Source of the DNA: Rivibacter subsaxonicus
Lineage (GTDB): Bacteria > Pseudomonadota > Gammaproteobacteria > Burkholderiales > Burkholderiaceae_C
Assembly: GCF_004217215.1 (NCBI RefSeq)
Contig: NZ_SHKP01000009.1
Location: 45,798-109,797, forward strand
Direction: 5' to 3'
Length of the DNA: 64,000 nt
The notes under the pieces are model-generated. The model searched no databases, was not told the origin of the DNA, and saw nothing but the letters and a program-made list of their open reading frames with translations. Positions within the stretch are counted from its first letter, which is position 1. The number at the start of each line of letters is the position of its first letter. Below, piece after piece: positions 29,035-37,562 of this stretch. The position numbers and the translations under genes are program-made.

Positions 29035-30165
29035 ATGAAGCTCGGACTGGTCGCCGGCGAAGCCTCGGGCGACCTGCTCGCCGGGTTGCTGCTGCAGGGC
29101 GTGAACGCGCGCTGGCCGCAGGCGCGGAGCGTCGGCATTGGCGGGCCACGCATGGTGGAGCAGGGCTTCGAGGCCTGGTGGCCGAGCGACCGGCTCGCGG
29201 TGCATGGCTACTCCGAGGTCATCAAGGTCTACTTCTCGCTGCTCAAGTTGCGGCGTGAGCTCGGCGACCGCCTGCTGGCCGAACGGCCAGCGGTCTTCGT
29301 CGGCGTCGATGCACCGGACTTCAACCTCGGCCTCGAGGCGCGCCTCAAGGCGCAGGGGCTCAAGACGGTGCACTTCGTTTGCCCGTCGATCTGGGCCTGG
29401 CGCGGCGGCCGCGTCCACAAGCTCGCGGCCTCGGCCGACCACGTGCTGTGCCTGTTTCCCTTCGAGCCGGCGCTGCTGGCCAAGGCCGACGTGCGCGCGA
29501 GCTACGTCGGCCATCCGCTGGCCGATGCGATCCCGCTCGAGGTGCCGCGGACGCATGCGCGTGCCGCGCTCGGCCTTGGCGAGCGCGATGTCGTGCTCGC
29601 CGTGCTGCCCGGCAGCCGCCGCGGCGAGGTCACCCACATCGCGCCCGACTTCCTGCGCGCCGCCGTGCGCCTCAAGGCCGCGCGGCCCGAGTTGCGCTGC
29701 CTGCTGCCGGTGGCGCCAGGGGTGCGCGCGCTGGTCGATGCGGCCGTCGTGGTGGCCGGCGCCCAGGCCGCGGTCGAACTGGTCGACGGACGCTCGCACG
29801 AGGTGCTGGCCGCCTGCGACGTGGCGCTGGTCGCCAGCGGCACCGCCACGCTCGAGACCGCCTTGTTCAAGCGGCCGATGGTGATCGGCTACCGCGTTGC
29901 CCCGTTGAGCTACCAGATCATGCGTCACATGCGCTACCAGCCGTGGATCGGCCTGCCGAACGTGCTGGCCGAATCCTTCGTCGTGCCCGAGTTCGTGCAA
30001 GAGGCGATGACGCCCGAGGCGCTGTCAAACGCCGTGCTGGCCTGGCTCGACGATCCGGCCGCCTGCGAGGTGGTGGCGCAGCGTTTCCTCGCGATGCACC
30101 ACGAACTCCGGCGCGACACGGCCCGGGCCGCGACCGCGGCGATCGCGGAGGTGGCCGGTGCCTGA
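29035..30165 (+). CDS. lpxB: Lipid-A-disaccharide synthase LpxB
   Basis: 376 residues, family 19 glycosyltransferase, membrane-associated, joining UDP-diacylglucosamine and lipid X. N-terminal [18 protein letters not shown], then [16 protein letters not shown] and [13 protein letters not shown] are the acceptor-side signatures. The middle has [17 protein letters not shown] and LPGSRRGEV, and the C-terminal nucleotide site has [20 protein letters not shown] and [11 protein letters not shown]. Preceded by a weak ribosome site; ends 8 bases inside rnhB, so the two are coupled. Confidence 0.97.
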   Translation: MKLGLVAGEASGDLLAGLLLQGVNARWPQARSVGIGGPRMVEQGFEAWWPSDRLAVHGYSEVIKVYFSLLKLRRELGDRLLAERPAVFVGVDAPDFNLGLEARLKAQGLKTVHFVCPSIWAWRGGRVHKLAASADHVLCLFPFEPALLAKADVRASYVGHPLADAIPLEVPRTHARAALGLGERDVVLAVLPGSRRGEVTHIAPDFLRAAVRLKAARPELRCLLPVAPGVRALVDAAVVVAGAQAAVELVDGRSHEVLAACDVALVASGTATLETALFKRPMVIGYRVAPLSYQIMRHMRYQPWIGLPNVLAESFVVPEFVQEAMTPEALSNAVLAWLDDPAACEVVAQRFLAMHHELRRDTARAATAAIAEVAGA

Positions 30166-30799
30166 ACGTCGCTCGACGCGCCCGCGGGCACCCGAACAGC
30201 TCGGCCTGGTCTGGGACGTGCCCGGCCTGATTGCCGGCGTCGACGAGGCCGGCCGCGGCCCGCTGGCCGGACCGGTGGTGGCGGCCGCGGTGATCCTCGA
30301 TCCCGACCGGCCGATCAAGGGCCTCGGCGACTCCAAGGCGCTGTCGGCGCGCACCCGCGACCGGCTGTTCGACGAGATCCGCGCGCGCGCACTGTGCTGC
30401 AGCATTGCGGAGGCAACGGTGGACGAGATCGACCGCCACAACATCCTGCAGGCCACGCTGATCGCGATGCGGCGCGCGGTCGACGGCCTGCGCCTGCGCC
30501 CGGTCAAGGTGCTGGTCGACGGCAACCGGTTGCCGGTGCTGGCGGTGCCGGCCGAGGCGATCGTCAAGGGCGACGCCAAGGTGGCGGCGATCTCGGCCGC
30601 GTCGATCCTGGCCAAGGTCCATCGCGACCGGCTCTGCGCCACGCTGCACGACGAGTACCCTGATTACGGCTTCGCGGTCCACAAGGGCTACCCGACGCCC
30701 TCGCATCTGGCGGCGCTGCGCGCGCACGGCCCTTGCGCCGCGCATCGCCAGAGCTTCGGGCCGGTGCGGGAGTCGATGACGAACGAGGAGCGCGCATGA
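30158..30799 (+). CDS. rnhB: Ribonuclease HII
   Basis: 213 residues from a GTG at 30158 within the end of lpxB. RNase HII removes ribonucleotides and RNA from RNA:DNA hybrids. Catalytic acids: Asp and Glu in [15 protein letters not shown] near residues 27-30, and downstream Asp in [46 protein letters not shown] and [18 protein letters not shown] are the family blocks. The N-terminal ~20 residues are Arg/Pro-rich and not conserved. Its stop overlaps the next start (ATGA). Confidence 0.97.
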   Translation: MPERRSTRPRAPEQLGLVWDVPGLIAGVDEAGRGPLAGPVVAAAVILDPDRPIKGLGDSKALSARTRDRLFDEIRARALCCSIAEATVDEIDRHNILQATLIAMRRAVDGLRLRPVKVLVDGNRLPVLAVPAEAIVKGDAKVAAISAASILAKVHRDRLCATLHDEYPDYGFAVHKGYPTPSHLAALRAHGPCAAHRQSFGPVRESMTNEERA

Positions 30800-31590
30800 C
30801 GACGCACGAACCGGCGCACATCAGCTCGCGCGACAACCCCTTGCTGCAACGGGTGCGCAAGCTGGCTGCCGATCCGGGCGCTTACCGCAAGGAAGGCCTG
30901 GTCTGGCTCGAGGGCGACCATCTGGTGCGCGCCGCGCTGGCGCGCGGGCGGCCGCTGGCCCACCTGCTGCTGAGCGAGTCGGCCTGGAACGATCCGGCGT
31001 TGCGTCACCTGGCGCTGCAGACCGGCGCTCGCGCCGTGATCGTCGACGATGCTCTGATGAAGAGCCTGTCGTCGCTGGAATCGGCGGCCCCTATCGGCGC
31101 GCTGCTGGCTTTGCCGGCCGAGCGCGAGCCGATCCGCGCCGGCATGGCGAGCGTGGTGCTCGACCGTCTGCAGGACGCCGGCAACGTCGGCAGCATCCTG
31201 CGCAGCGCCGCCGCGCTCGGCGTCGGCCAGGTCATCGCGCTGACGGGCACCGCGGCCCTGTGGTCGCCCAAGGTGGTGCGGGCCGGCATGGGCGCGCATT
31301 TCGCGCTGCACCTGGTCGAGCAGGCGAGCGAGGCGCAGCTCGACGAGCTCGGCGTACCGCTGGTCGCGACCAGCTCGCACGCCACGCTGAGCCTGGCCGA
31401 GACGCCACCGCTGCCGCAGCCTTGCGCCTTCGTCTTCGGCCACGAGGGCCGCGGCGTCGGTGCCGCGCTGCTGGCGCGCTGCGCGCAGACCCGGCGCATT
31501 CCGCAGCCGGGTGGCGAGGAGTCGCTCAACGTCGCGGCGGCGGCGGCGATCTGTCTCTACGAGCTGGCGCGCAGGCCGGCCGCCTCCTGA
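30796..31590 (+). CDS. TrmH/SpoU-family RNA 2'-O-methyltransferase
   Basis: 264 residues; ATG at 30796 overlaps the rnhB stop. SPOUT-fold methyltransferase acting on rRNA or tRNA. The N-terminal substrate-binding part has [20 protein letters not shown] and [13 protein letters not shown]. The three SPOUT motifs are clear: [20 protein letters not shown] (motif 1), [14 protein letters not shown] (motif 2) and [18 protein letters not shown] (motif 3), which form the trefoil knot that binds SAM. The target nucleotide cannot be told; RlmB-like 23S modification is one option. Confidence 0.93.
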   Translation: MTTHEPAHISSRDNPLLQRVRKLAADPGAYRKEGLVWLEGDHLVRAALARGRPLAHLLLSESAWNDPALRHLALQTGARAVIVDDALMKSLSSLESAAPIGALLALPAEREPIRAGMASVVLDRLQDAGNVGSILRSAAALGVGQVIALTGTAALWSPKVVRAGMGAHFALHLVEQASEAQLDELGVPLVATSSHATLSLAETPPLPQPCAFVFGHEGRGVGAALLARCAQTRRIPQPGGEESLNVAAAAAICLYELARRPAAS

Positions 31591-31593
31591 GCA

Positions 31594-32241
31594 ATGCGGG
31601 TTCGCGGCCTCGAGCTGGCGCGCCGGTGGGTCCTGCCTTGGTGCCTCGTCGGTCTTGGCGGCGCGGCGCTCGCTCAGTCGGCGGTGCGGCAGGGCCCGCC
31701 GCCCCTGGTGCCGCCACCGCTGGTGGTCGTCGAGCCGGGGCCGGATTACCTGGCCTGGTGGCGCCGCGCCCGGATCCAGCCCAGCGGTACCCGCGTGCGC
31801 GGCCTGCCGATCGAGCGGCTGCAGCCCGAGTGGTGCGCGGCCGACGAACTGAGCCGCGAGCGCTTTCCGGACGGCGTGTTCATCGACGCCGGCGGGCGTG
31901 ACCAGCTCAAGGCTGGCGACTACCGCTTCACGCTCGAAGGCCCGCAGATCGCCAAGGGGCGGCGACTGATCGCGCTGGTGGGCGTGTCGATGCGCTGCGA
32001 CGGCGAACTTGGCCATTTCCTGGTCGTGCTCGACCCGACGCCGCGCGGGCTCAAGCTGCGCTTCCTGCAGGAGCGACCCTTCGACGGCTCGGCGCTGACG
32101 GTGCTGCAGCCGGTCAGCGAGGACGTGTTCCGCTGGCTCGCCTGCCTGGGTTGCCGCGACGGCCTGAGCATTCGCTGGGATGCCGAGCAGCGCCTGTTCA
32201 GGGCGCGTCCGCTGCGCCCGGCGGAGCCGGACGAAGACTAG
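31594..32241 (+). CDS. Conserved hypothetical secreted protein
   Basis: 215 residues beginning three bases after the methyltransferase stop. A signal peptide is visible (MRVRGLELARRW followed by a hydrophobic stretch and GGAALAQS), then a Pro-rich linker (GPPPLVPPPLVVVEPG). The mature part has four cysteines (EWCAADEL, MRCDGEL, LACLGCRD) compatible with a disulfide-stabilised periplasmic domain. I do not recognise a domain or catalytic motif. It shares a CTAG with the convergent mnmC, so both genes stop within the same four bases. Confidence 0.7.
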   Translation: MRVRGLELARRWVLPWCLVGLGGAALAQSAVRQGPPPLVPPPLVVVEPGPDYLAWWRRARIQPSGTRVRGLPIERLQPEWCAADELSRERFPDGVFIDAGGRDQLKAGDYRFTLEGPQIAKGRRLIALVGVSMRCDGELGHFLVVLDPTPRGLKLRFLQERPFDGSALTVLQPVSEDVFRWLACLGCRDGLSIRWDAEQRLFRARPLRPAEPDED

Positions 32242-34226
32242 GCGGATAGCTCCTGCGAGAGCCGCCGCGCCCGCAGCGCAAAGCGCGCCGGATCGAGCGC
32301 ATCGCGCAGGTCGGCCTCGAGCGGGCAGGGCACGCCGCCGATCCACGAGGCGAGCAGTTCGGCACCGATCGCCGCCGTCGTCAGGCCGCGTGAACCGAGG
32401 CCGGTGAAGACGTAGAGGCCACGGGCCTCGTCGCGCCAGCGCGGCACCAGGCGCGCAGCGTCGGCGCGCGTGAGCGGTGCCAGCGCGGCCAGGTCCGGCA
32501 GCGCGCCGACCATCGGCAGTCGATCCGGCGCGACCGCGCGCCAGCCGACGCGTCCGATCGCCGCGTCGATGGTGCCGACTGACTCGGCCCCGATGCCGGC
32601 CAGTTGCGCGAGGCGATCGCGGTTGTAGACGTGATCGGCGGCGCGCAGCTCGGTCGCCGCGTCGTGGTGCTGGCTGGTCGCGCCGGCCCAGAGCCAGCCG
32701 TCGAGCGGCGGCAAGGTGTAGCCGGCGCCCGAGACCGCGCAGCGCGGGTTCGGCATGCCCGCTTGCCAACGCCAGGCGCTGACCTGGCCGCGCACCGCGG
32801 CCAGCGGTCCGAGCGCGGTGACGGCCGCGTCGCCGAGGCTGTGTCGCAGCAGCGGCGCCGCGGCCAGTGCGTTTGCCAGCACGACCACCGGCGCCGAGGC
32901 AATGGCAGCGCCGTCGGCATCGAAGGCCGTCCAGCCCTCGGTCGTTGGCGCCAGCCGCGCGACCTGAAGGTCGCCGATGAAGCGCGCGCCGCTGGCACGC
33001 AGCCAGGCTGCGGCAACCTCGCCCGGCGCCAGCCAGCCGCCCTCGGGGTAGTACCAGCCGCCGGTGGCGAGCGCGAGCCCGCTACGCGCGGACGCGGCGT
33101 AGCGCCCGAGCCAGCGCACGAACTCCACTGGCAGGCCGCTGGCGCCGAGCAGGCCGGCCGCGCCCGCATCGTCGAGCCGCGGCTCCAGGCGCAGGAAGCC
33201 ATCGAGCGCGCCGTGCACCTCGCCGCTGGCGAGCAGCGGCGCCATCGCGCGTGCCATCCTCAGCGCGCCGGCGCGCAGCAGCCGCGCGTGCGGGCCGTCG
33301 TCGGCGTGCAGCGTCGCGTGCATCAGCCCGGCCGCGTTGCCCGAGGTCGATCGGGCCGGCGCCGACAGCGCATCAAGCACGGTGCAGTGCCAGCCAATGC
33401 GCGCCAACGCCGCCGCCGTCGCGCAGCCGGCCAGGCCGGCGCCGATGACCAGCGCCGCATGTTCGTGGCTCGGCGCCGGCAGCAGGCCACCGGGCGGGGG
33501 CGGTGACTGGAAATGCGGCGCGTACTCGGCCACCGTCATCTCCTGCTTGCCGGCGAAGCCAGGGGCCGATTCGACCCGGAAGCCGGCCGCCGCGAGCCCC
33601 TTGCGCAGGCGATGGGCCGCGCTCCAGGTCGCGACGGTGGCGCCCGGTGCGGCCAGCCGTGCCAGTCGCTCCATCATCCGCGGCTCCCACATCGCCGGAT
33701 TGCGCGCCGGCGCGAAGCCGTCGAGATAGAAGGCATCGACCCGCGCCAGCACTTCGGGCAGCAGGGCCTCGACGTCACCGAAGCCGAGCATCAGGCGCAG
33801 CGCGCCGCCCTCGAAGTCGAGCAGGTGCAGGCCGGGCGTCAGCGGTGGCCAGGCGGCCACGAGTTGGCGGGCGAGTTCGGGCAGCTCCGAGTCGGCGAGC
33901 AGGCGCTGCAGGTCGGCGCGAGTTGGCGGATGCTTGTCGATCGAGACGAAGTGCAGCCGCGTGCTGCGACGAGGATCACGACGCCAGGCATCCCAGGTCG
34001 CGAGGAAGTTGTGGCCGAGACCGAAGCCGGTCTCGAGCAGCGTGAAGTCCGCGCGACCGGCCCAGCGCGGCGCCGGCCCGAGCAGGCGGTTGCCGCCGAG
34101 AAATACATGGCGCGCCTGCGCGAGCGCGCCGCCGGCCGCGTGATAGCGATCGCCGAAGCCGGCCGACCACGGCAGGCCGTCGGCGCCGATCTCGACGGAA
34201 GCGGCAACGACCGGCGCGGTCTTCAT
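32238..34226 (-). CDS. mnmC: Bifunctional tRNA-modifying enzyme MnmC (mnm5s2U biosynthesis)
   Basis: 662 residues. MnmC completes 5-methylaminomethyl-2-thiouridine at the wobble base of some tRNAs: a C-terminal FAD oxidase removes the carboxymethyl group and the N-terminal SAM methyltransferase adds a methyl. N-terminal domain (about 1-240): FLGGNRLLGPAPRW, FTLLETGFGLGHNFLATW and YLDGFAPARNPAMW, the DUF752 signatures. FAD domain from about residue 258: ALVIGAGLAGCATAAALARI, STSGNAAGLMHATLH, and the C-terminal FTGLGSRGLTTAAIGAELLA. The start ATG at 34226 overlaps the upstream stop by ATGA. The stop is shared with the convergent secreted-protein gene. Confidence 0.96.
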   Translation of the reverse strand: MKTAPVVAASVEIGADGLPWSAGFGDRYHAAGGALAQARHVFLGGNRLLGPAPRWAGRADFTLLETGFGLGHNFLATWDAWRRDPRRSTRLHFVSIDKHPPTRADLQRLLADSELPELARQLVAAWPPLTPGLHLLDFEGGALRLMLGFGDVEALLPEVLARVDAFYLDGFAPARNPAMWEPRMMERLARLAAPGATVATWSAAHRLRKGLAAAGFRVESAPGFAGKQEMTVAEYAPHFQSPPPPGGLLPAPSHEHAALVIGAGLAGCATAAALARIGWHCTVLDALSAPARSTSGNAAGLMHATLHADDGPHARLLRAGALRMARAMAPLLASGEVHGALDGFLRLEPRLDDAGAAGLLGASGLPVEFVRWLGRYAASARSGLALATGGWYYPEGGWLAPGEVAAAWLRASGARFIGDLQVARLAPTTEGWTAFDADGAAIASAPVVVLANALAAAPLLRHSLGDAAVTALGPLAAVRGQVSAWRWQAGMPNPRCAVSGAGYTLPPLDGWLWAGATSQHHDAATELRAADHVYNRDRLAQLAGIGAESVGTIDAAIGRVGWRAVAPDRLPMVGALPDLAALAPLTRADAARLVPRWRDEARGLYVFTGLGSRGLTTAAIGAELLASWIGGVPCPLEADLRDALDPARFALRARRLSQELSA

Positions 34227-35161
34227 GCCGGCGCCGGCCCTGCGCGTGCCGCCAGCCAGGCCAGCAGCGGCGTGCGCACCTCGCCCAGCGCGCGGTACTC
34301 GAGCACCGCCGGGCTCATCGAGGCCACTGCATCGTGCAGCGCGCGTGCGCGCGCCGGCGTGTCGACGGCTTCCTGCAACGGCCGCACCGCGACATGGATC
34401 GTGAAGATCGCCTGCGTGCGCTCGGGCAGCGGGATGAAGCTCTGGTGCTCGCTGCGGAAATGGACGCCGCGGCCGAAGTCGGCCGGTTCCGGCCAGACGC
34501 CTGGCGCGCGGCGCTGCGGATGCTGGTCATGGCCGCCGTGCGGGCCGAGGGTCCAGACGAAGCGCTCCCAGCGCGGTTCGCGACAGACCATCGCGCTGAG
34601 CTGGCGTGCGGCATTGACGATCAGCGCGTTGTCGGCGACCGGCGCATGGACCTCTGCAAAGGAGCGGCCCACCTTGGTGGCCGGCGCCCAGTGCGAGGGC
34701 AGGCAAACCGCCATCCACGGCAGCGCGGCAGCGGCGCCGTCGACGATGGCGAAGTCCTCGTGCAGCGCCAGGCACAACAGGCCGGCGCGGCGCCAGGACG
34801 GCGGCAAGGCGGCCAGTACGCGGAGTGCTTCATCGTGAGCGCCGACCAGCGGATGCAGCGCGGCGTCGGCATCGAGCGCGATGGCCAGCGCCGGCGCCAG
34901 CAGTCGCGTGCCTTCCCGGCGCAGCGCCTGCGGGCATTGCTGCTGCGCCGTTGCAACCAGTGCATCGAGCGCCGGGCCGGCATCGAAGCCATCGGCCTGC
35001 AGCAGGGCATCGAAAGGATGCTCGCGCAGCACCGACAGCTTCTCGGCAAAGGCCGGATGCGCCGGTGCCAGCGCCGTCAGCTGCGGCGCGCCGGGCGCGA
35101 TCCGGCGCAGGCCGGGCTGCATGCGAAATGGGGCCGTGACGGCGCTGTCGAAGTCGAACAT
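34223..35161 (-). CDS. DUF3445 family protein (haem-dependent oxidative demethylase-like)
   Basis: 312 residues. The segment LPSHWAPATKVGRSFAEVHA followed by PVADNALIVNAARQL matches DUF3445 (HODM alpha-subunit-like) proteins; the only characterised relatives are haem-dependent oxidative N-demethylases. FDFDSAVTAPFRMQPGLRRI at the N-terminus and RSEHQSFIPLPERTQAIFTI near the C-terminus are further conserved parts. The biological substrate is unknown. Coupled to mnmC by a 4-base overlap. The ATG at 35161 lies only 17 bases past the efp terminator and has no visible ribosome site, so it may be leaderless or rely on read-through. Confidence 0.75.
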   Translation of the reverse strand: MFDFDSAVTAPFRMQPGLRRIAPGAPQLTALAPAHPAFAEKLSVLREHPFDALLQADGFDAGPALDALVATAQQQCPQALRREGTRLLAPALAIALDADAALHPLVGAHDEALRVLAALPPSWRRAGLLCLALHEDFAIVDGAAAALPWMAVCLPSHWAPATKVGRSFAEVHAPVADNALIVNAARQLSAMVCREPRWERFVWTLGPHGGHDQHPQRRAPGVWPEPADFGRGVHFRSEHQSFIPLPERTQAIFTIHVAVRPLQEAVDTPARARALHDAVASMSPAVLEYRALGEVRTPLLAWLAARAGPAPA

Positions 35162-35178
35162 CGGGGTTGGCAGGCAAG

Positions 35179-35202
35179 AAAAAGGGGCGCCAGCGGCGCC
35201 CC
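35179..35202 (-). terminator. Intrinsic terminator downstream of efp
   Basis: On the minus strand a perfect 8-bp stem (GGGGCGCC / GGCGCCCC, plus strand 35184-35191 and 35195-35202, loop of 3) is followed by a run of five T (plus-strand A, 35179-35183). It begins 26 bases after the efp stop. Confidence 0.9.
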
Positions 35203-35228
35203 TCGATCGTGCACGATCCGTGCGGCGT

Positions 35229-35780
35229 TTAGACGCGCTTGCGGTACTCGTGGGTGCGGGTGTCGATCTCGATCTTGTCGCCGTTCTCGACGAACAGCGG
35301 CACCGGGATCTCGAAGCCGGTGGCCAGCTTGGCCGGCTTCATGACCTTGCCCGAGGTGTCGCCCTTGACGGCCGGCTCGGTCGTCACTTCGCGCACCACG
35401 CTGGTCGGCAGTTCGACCGAGATCGCCTTGCCGTCGTAGAACACGACCTCGACGCCCATGTTGTCTTCGAGGTAGCTGATGGCATCACCCATGTTCTCGG
35501 CCTCGACCTCGAACTGGTTGTAGTCGGTGTCCATGAACACGTACATCGGGTCGGCGAAGTAGGTGTAGGTGCACTCCTTCTTCTCCAGCACGATCTGGTC
35601 CATCTTGTCGTCGGCCTTGAAGACGACCTCGGTGCCGGTGGCGTTGAGCAGGCTCTTGAGCTTCATGCGCACGGTGGCCGAGTTGCGGCCGCCGCGGCTG
35701 TATTCGGTCTTCAGCACGACCATCGGGGCGGTGCCGTGCATGATCACGTTGCCGGCGCGGATTTCTTGAGCAATCTTCAT
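35229..35780 (-). CDS. efp: Elongation factor P, arginine-rhamnosylated type
   Basis: 183 residues from the ATG at 35780 ([15 protein letters not shown]); an upstream in-frame start adds 17 residues with no counterpart. EF-P binds ribosomes stalled on proline stretches. The tip of domain I reads [15 protein letters not shown] with Arg at position 32, the residue modified by EarP in Beta- and some Gammaproteobacteria; the EpmA/EpmB lysine type has Lys there. Domains II-III are intact, ending [20 protein letters not shown]. earP lies directly upstream (103-base gap) on the same strand, and a strong terminator follows. Confidence 0.98.
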   Translation of the reverse strand: MKIAQEIRAGNVIMHGTAPMVVLKTEYSRGGRNSATVRMKLKSLLNATGTEVVFKADDKMDQIVLEKKECTYTYFADPMYVFMDTDYNQFEVEAENMGDAISYLEDNMGVEVVFYDGKAISVELPTSVVREVTTEPAVKGDTSGKVMKPAKLATGFEIPVPLFVENGDKIEIDTRTHEYRKRV

Positions 35781-35883
35781 CTTCAGGCCTTTCAGATCCC
35801 GTTCGCGCCGTGCGCACTTTGCTGTGCCCACTGGATGCGCGCTGATCGCGATCCGTCAGGCGGCTCGCGCAAAGCCTTGGATT

Positions 35884-37002
35884 CTACCTTTTGGCAACCG
35901 CGAAAGCGTAGAGGCGGCTGCCGAGGTCGCCCAGCGAGACCTGCTGCGCGGCCAGGCGCTTGGCAGCGTCGGCCGCCAGGGCGCGGCCGGCGGGCTCGAA
36001 CAGCGCGTCGCTGGTGGCGGCCGGTGCGCCCGGGTCGTTCCAGTGGCGCCAGGCCACGCGCAATCGCGCATCGGCCGTGGCGCCGAAGTGCAGATCGAAG
36101 AAGGCGTCCAGCTTGGCGAGGTGGGCGCCATCGTGCTGCGGGTAGATCTGCCAGACCAGCGGCCGCGCCGCCCACAGCGCGCGCACCAGCGAGTCTTCGC
36201 CGCGCACCAGGTTGAGGTCGCAGGACCACAGCAGGCGGTCGTAGTCGGGTTGCGGCAGCCAGGGCAGTGCGCAGAGCTCGAGCGGGCCGCGCCTGGCGCG
36301 TCGGCCTGGCTCGAGCGGTGCGCCGAGCCAGGCGATCGCCTGGCGCGTGGCATGGCCGGGCGTGAGGTAGAGCGTGGTCGTTGGCGCCCCTTCGGCGCTC
36401 CAGGCGTCGAGCCAGCCGGCCAGCGCCGGCTGCTCGTAGCAGAACAGGCTGACGCGGCGCGAACCCGGCAGCGCCGCCAGCCCTCGCTCGCCGAGCCAGG
36501 CCTGCGCATCGTGCGCCGCACGCGCCTCGGGCAGCCCGTCCTCGAGCAGCAGGCCGCCGGTGTCCGGCGTGAAGCCCGGATAGAAGAACCACTTCAACAG
36601 CCCGCGCGCCGGACCGCCCTGCTGCGGCGAGGCCAGGCCGTGGCTGCGAGCGACGTAAGGCTCGGCGCTCAGGTACTCGAGGTTGATCCAGACCGGCGGC
36701 CGCTCCCGAGCCGCCATCGCCGCCACGAAACCGGCCGGCGGGTCGCAGCCGAAGGCCTCGACGACCACGTCGCCGGCCACCTCGTGCGGAAGCGGCTCGC
36801 GCCAGCGCTCGACCGTCACGCCAGGCTCGGCGGTCGGCGCCATCCACACGAGCGCCGAGTCATCGTCGATCCACAGGCGCACTGAGGCGGCGCCGAGTGC
36901 GATCAGGCGACGCGCGAGTCGCCAGCAGACGCCGAGGTCGCCGTGGTTGTCGACCACGCGGCAGAAGAGGTCCCAGCGCAGCGGCGCCTGGCGTGAATTC
37001 AT
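35884..37002 (-). CDS. earP: EF-P arginine rhamnosyltransferase EarP
   Basis: 372 residues from the ATG at 37002, giving MNSRQAPLRWDLFCRVVDNH. EarP moves rhamnose from dTDP-rhamnose to Arg32 of EF-P. The N-terminal FCRVVDNHGDLGVCWRLARR contains the two catalytic aspartates (Asp18 and Asp22 here, equivalent to Asp13/Asp17 in characterised EarP). The C-terminal donor-binding site has LNLVRGEDSLVRALWAARPL and WQIYPQHDGAHLAKL. GT-B fold expected. It pairs with efp downstream, whose Arg32 is its target. dTDP-rhamnose genes (rml) are not in the window. Divergent from the next plus-strand gene at 37064. Confidence 0.96.
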   Translation of the reverse strand: MNSRQAPLRWDLFCRVVDNHGDLGVCWRLARRLIALGAASVRLWIDDDSALVWMAPTAEPGVTVERWREPLPHEVAGDVVVEAFGCDPPAGFVAAMAARERPPVWINLEYLSAEPYVARSHGLASPQQGGPARGLLKWFFYPGFTPDTGGLLLEDGLPEARAAHDAQAWLGERGLAALPGSRRVSLFCYEQPALAGWLDAWSAEGAPTTTLYLTPGHATRQAIAWLGAPLEPGRRARRGPLELCALPWLPQPDYDRLLWSCDLNLVRGEDSLVRALWAARPLVWQIYPQHDGAHLAKLDAFFDLHFGATADARLRVAWRHWNDPGAPAATSDALFEPAGRALAADAAKRLAAQQVSLGDLGSRLYAFAVAKR

Positions 37003-37063
37003 CGAGCGATTATCGAAGCCGGCCGGCGCGGCGCACCCGGCCGGCGCGCCACAATGCCGGCTG

Positions 37064-37555
37064 ATGAGCCCGAGCGTCCTGTCGCTGCCCCTGTTGGCCA
37101 CCGCCGTCGAGCAATGGCCGCTGGCGGTGTTGCTGCGCGAGTCGCGCTGGCTCTATCCGCTGGTCAGCGCGCTGCACATCAGCGGCATCGCGGCGCTGTT
37201 CGGCAGCCTGCTGGTGCTCGACCTGCGCCTGCTCGGGCTGCACCGCAACGTGCCGTTGACGGCGATCGCGCGCTGCGCCTGGCCCGTGGCCGTCGCGGGC
37301 CTGGCGCTGGCGCTGGTGACCGGGCCGCTGCTGCTGATCACCAAGCCGACCGAATACATCGCCAACCCCGCACTGGCGATCAAGTTCGTGCTGATCGCGC
37401 TGGCCTTTGCCAACGTGGCCTTCTTCCACGCCCGATTCCCCGGCGTGCTGCGCGGGCTGCGGCCGGTGAGCCTCGGCGTGCGCATCAGCGCCGCCGCCTC
37501 GCTGCTGCTGTGGTGGTGCGTGATGCTGGCCGGGCGCGCGATCGCCTTCCTCTGA
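37064..37555 (+). CDS. Predicted inner-membrane protein (DUF6644-like)
   Basis: 163 residues from the ATG at 37064 with four predicted membrane segments (about 32-55, 70-93, 103-120 and 140-160). [20 protein letters not shown] and [11 protein letters not shown] match the small four-helix DUF6644-type family; two histidines near helix 1 (AVEQW... SALHIS) and in FFHARFPG might be functional but I cannot show this. Lies between earP (divergent) and uvrC, whose start is 8 bases after its stop, so it may be co-transcribed with uvrC. Confidence 0.7.
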   Translation: MSPSVLSLPLLATAVEQWPLAVLLRESRWLYPLVSALHISGIAALFGSLLVLDLRLLGLHRNVPLTAIARCAWPVAVAGLALALVTGPLLLITKPTEYIANPALAIKFVLIALAFANVAFFHARFPGVLRGLRPVSLGVRISAAASLLLWWCVMLAGRAIAFL

Positions 37556-37562
37556 GCCGGCG

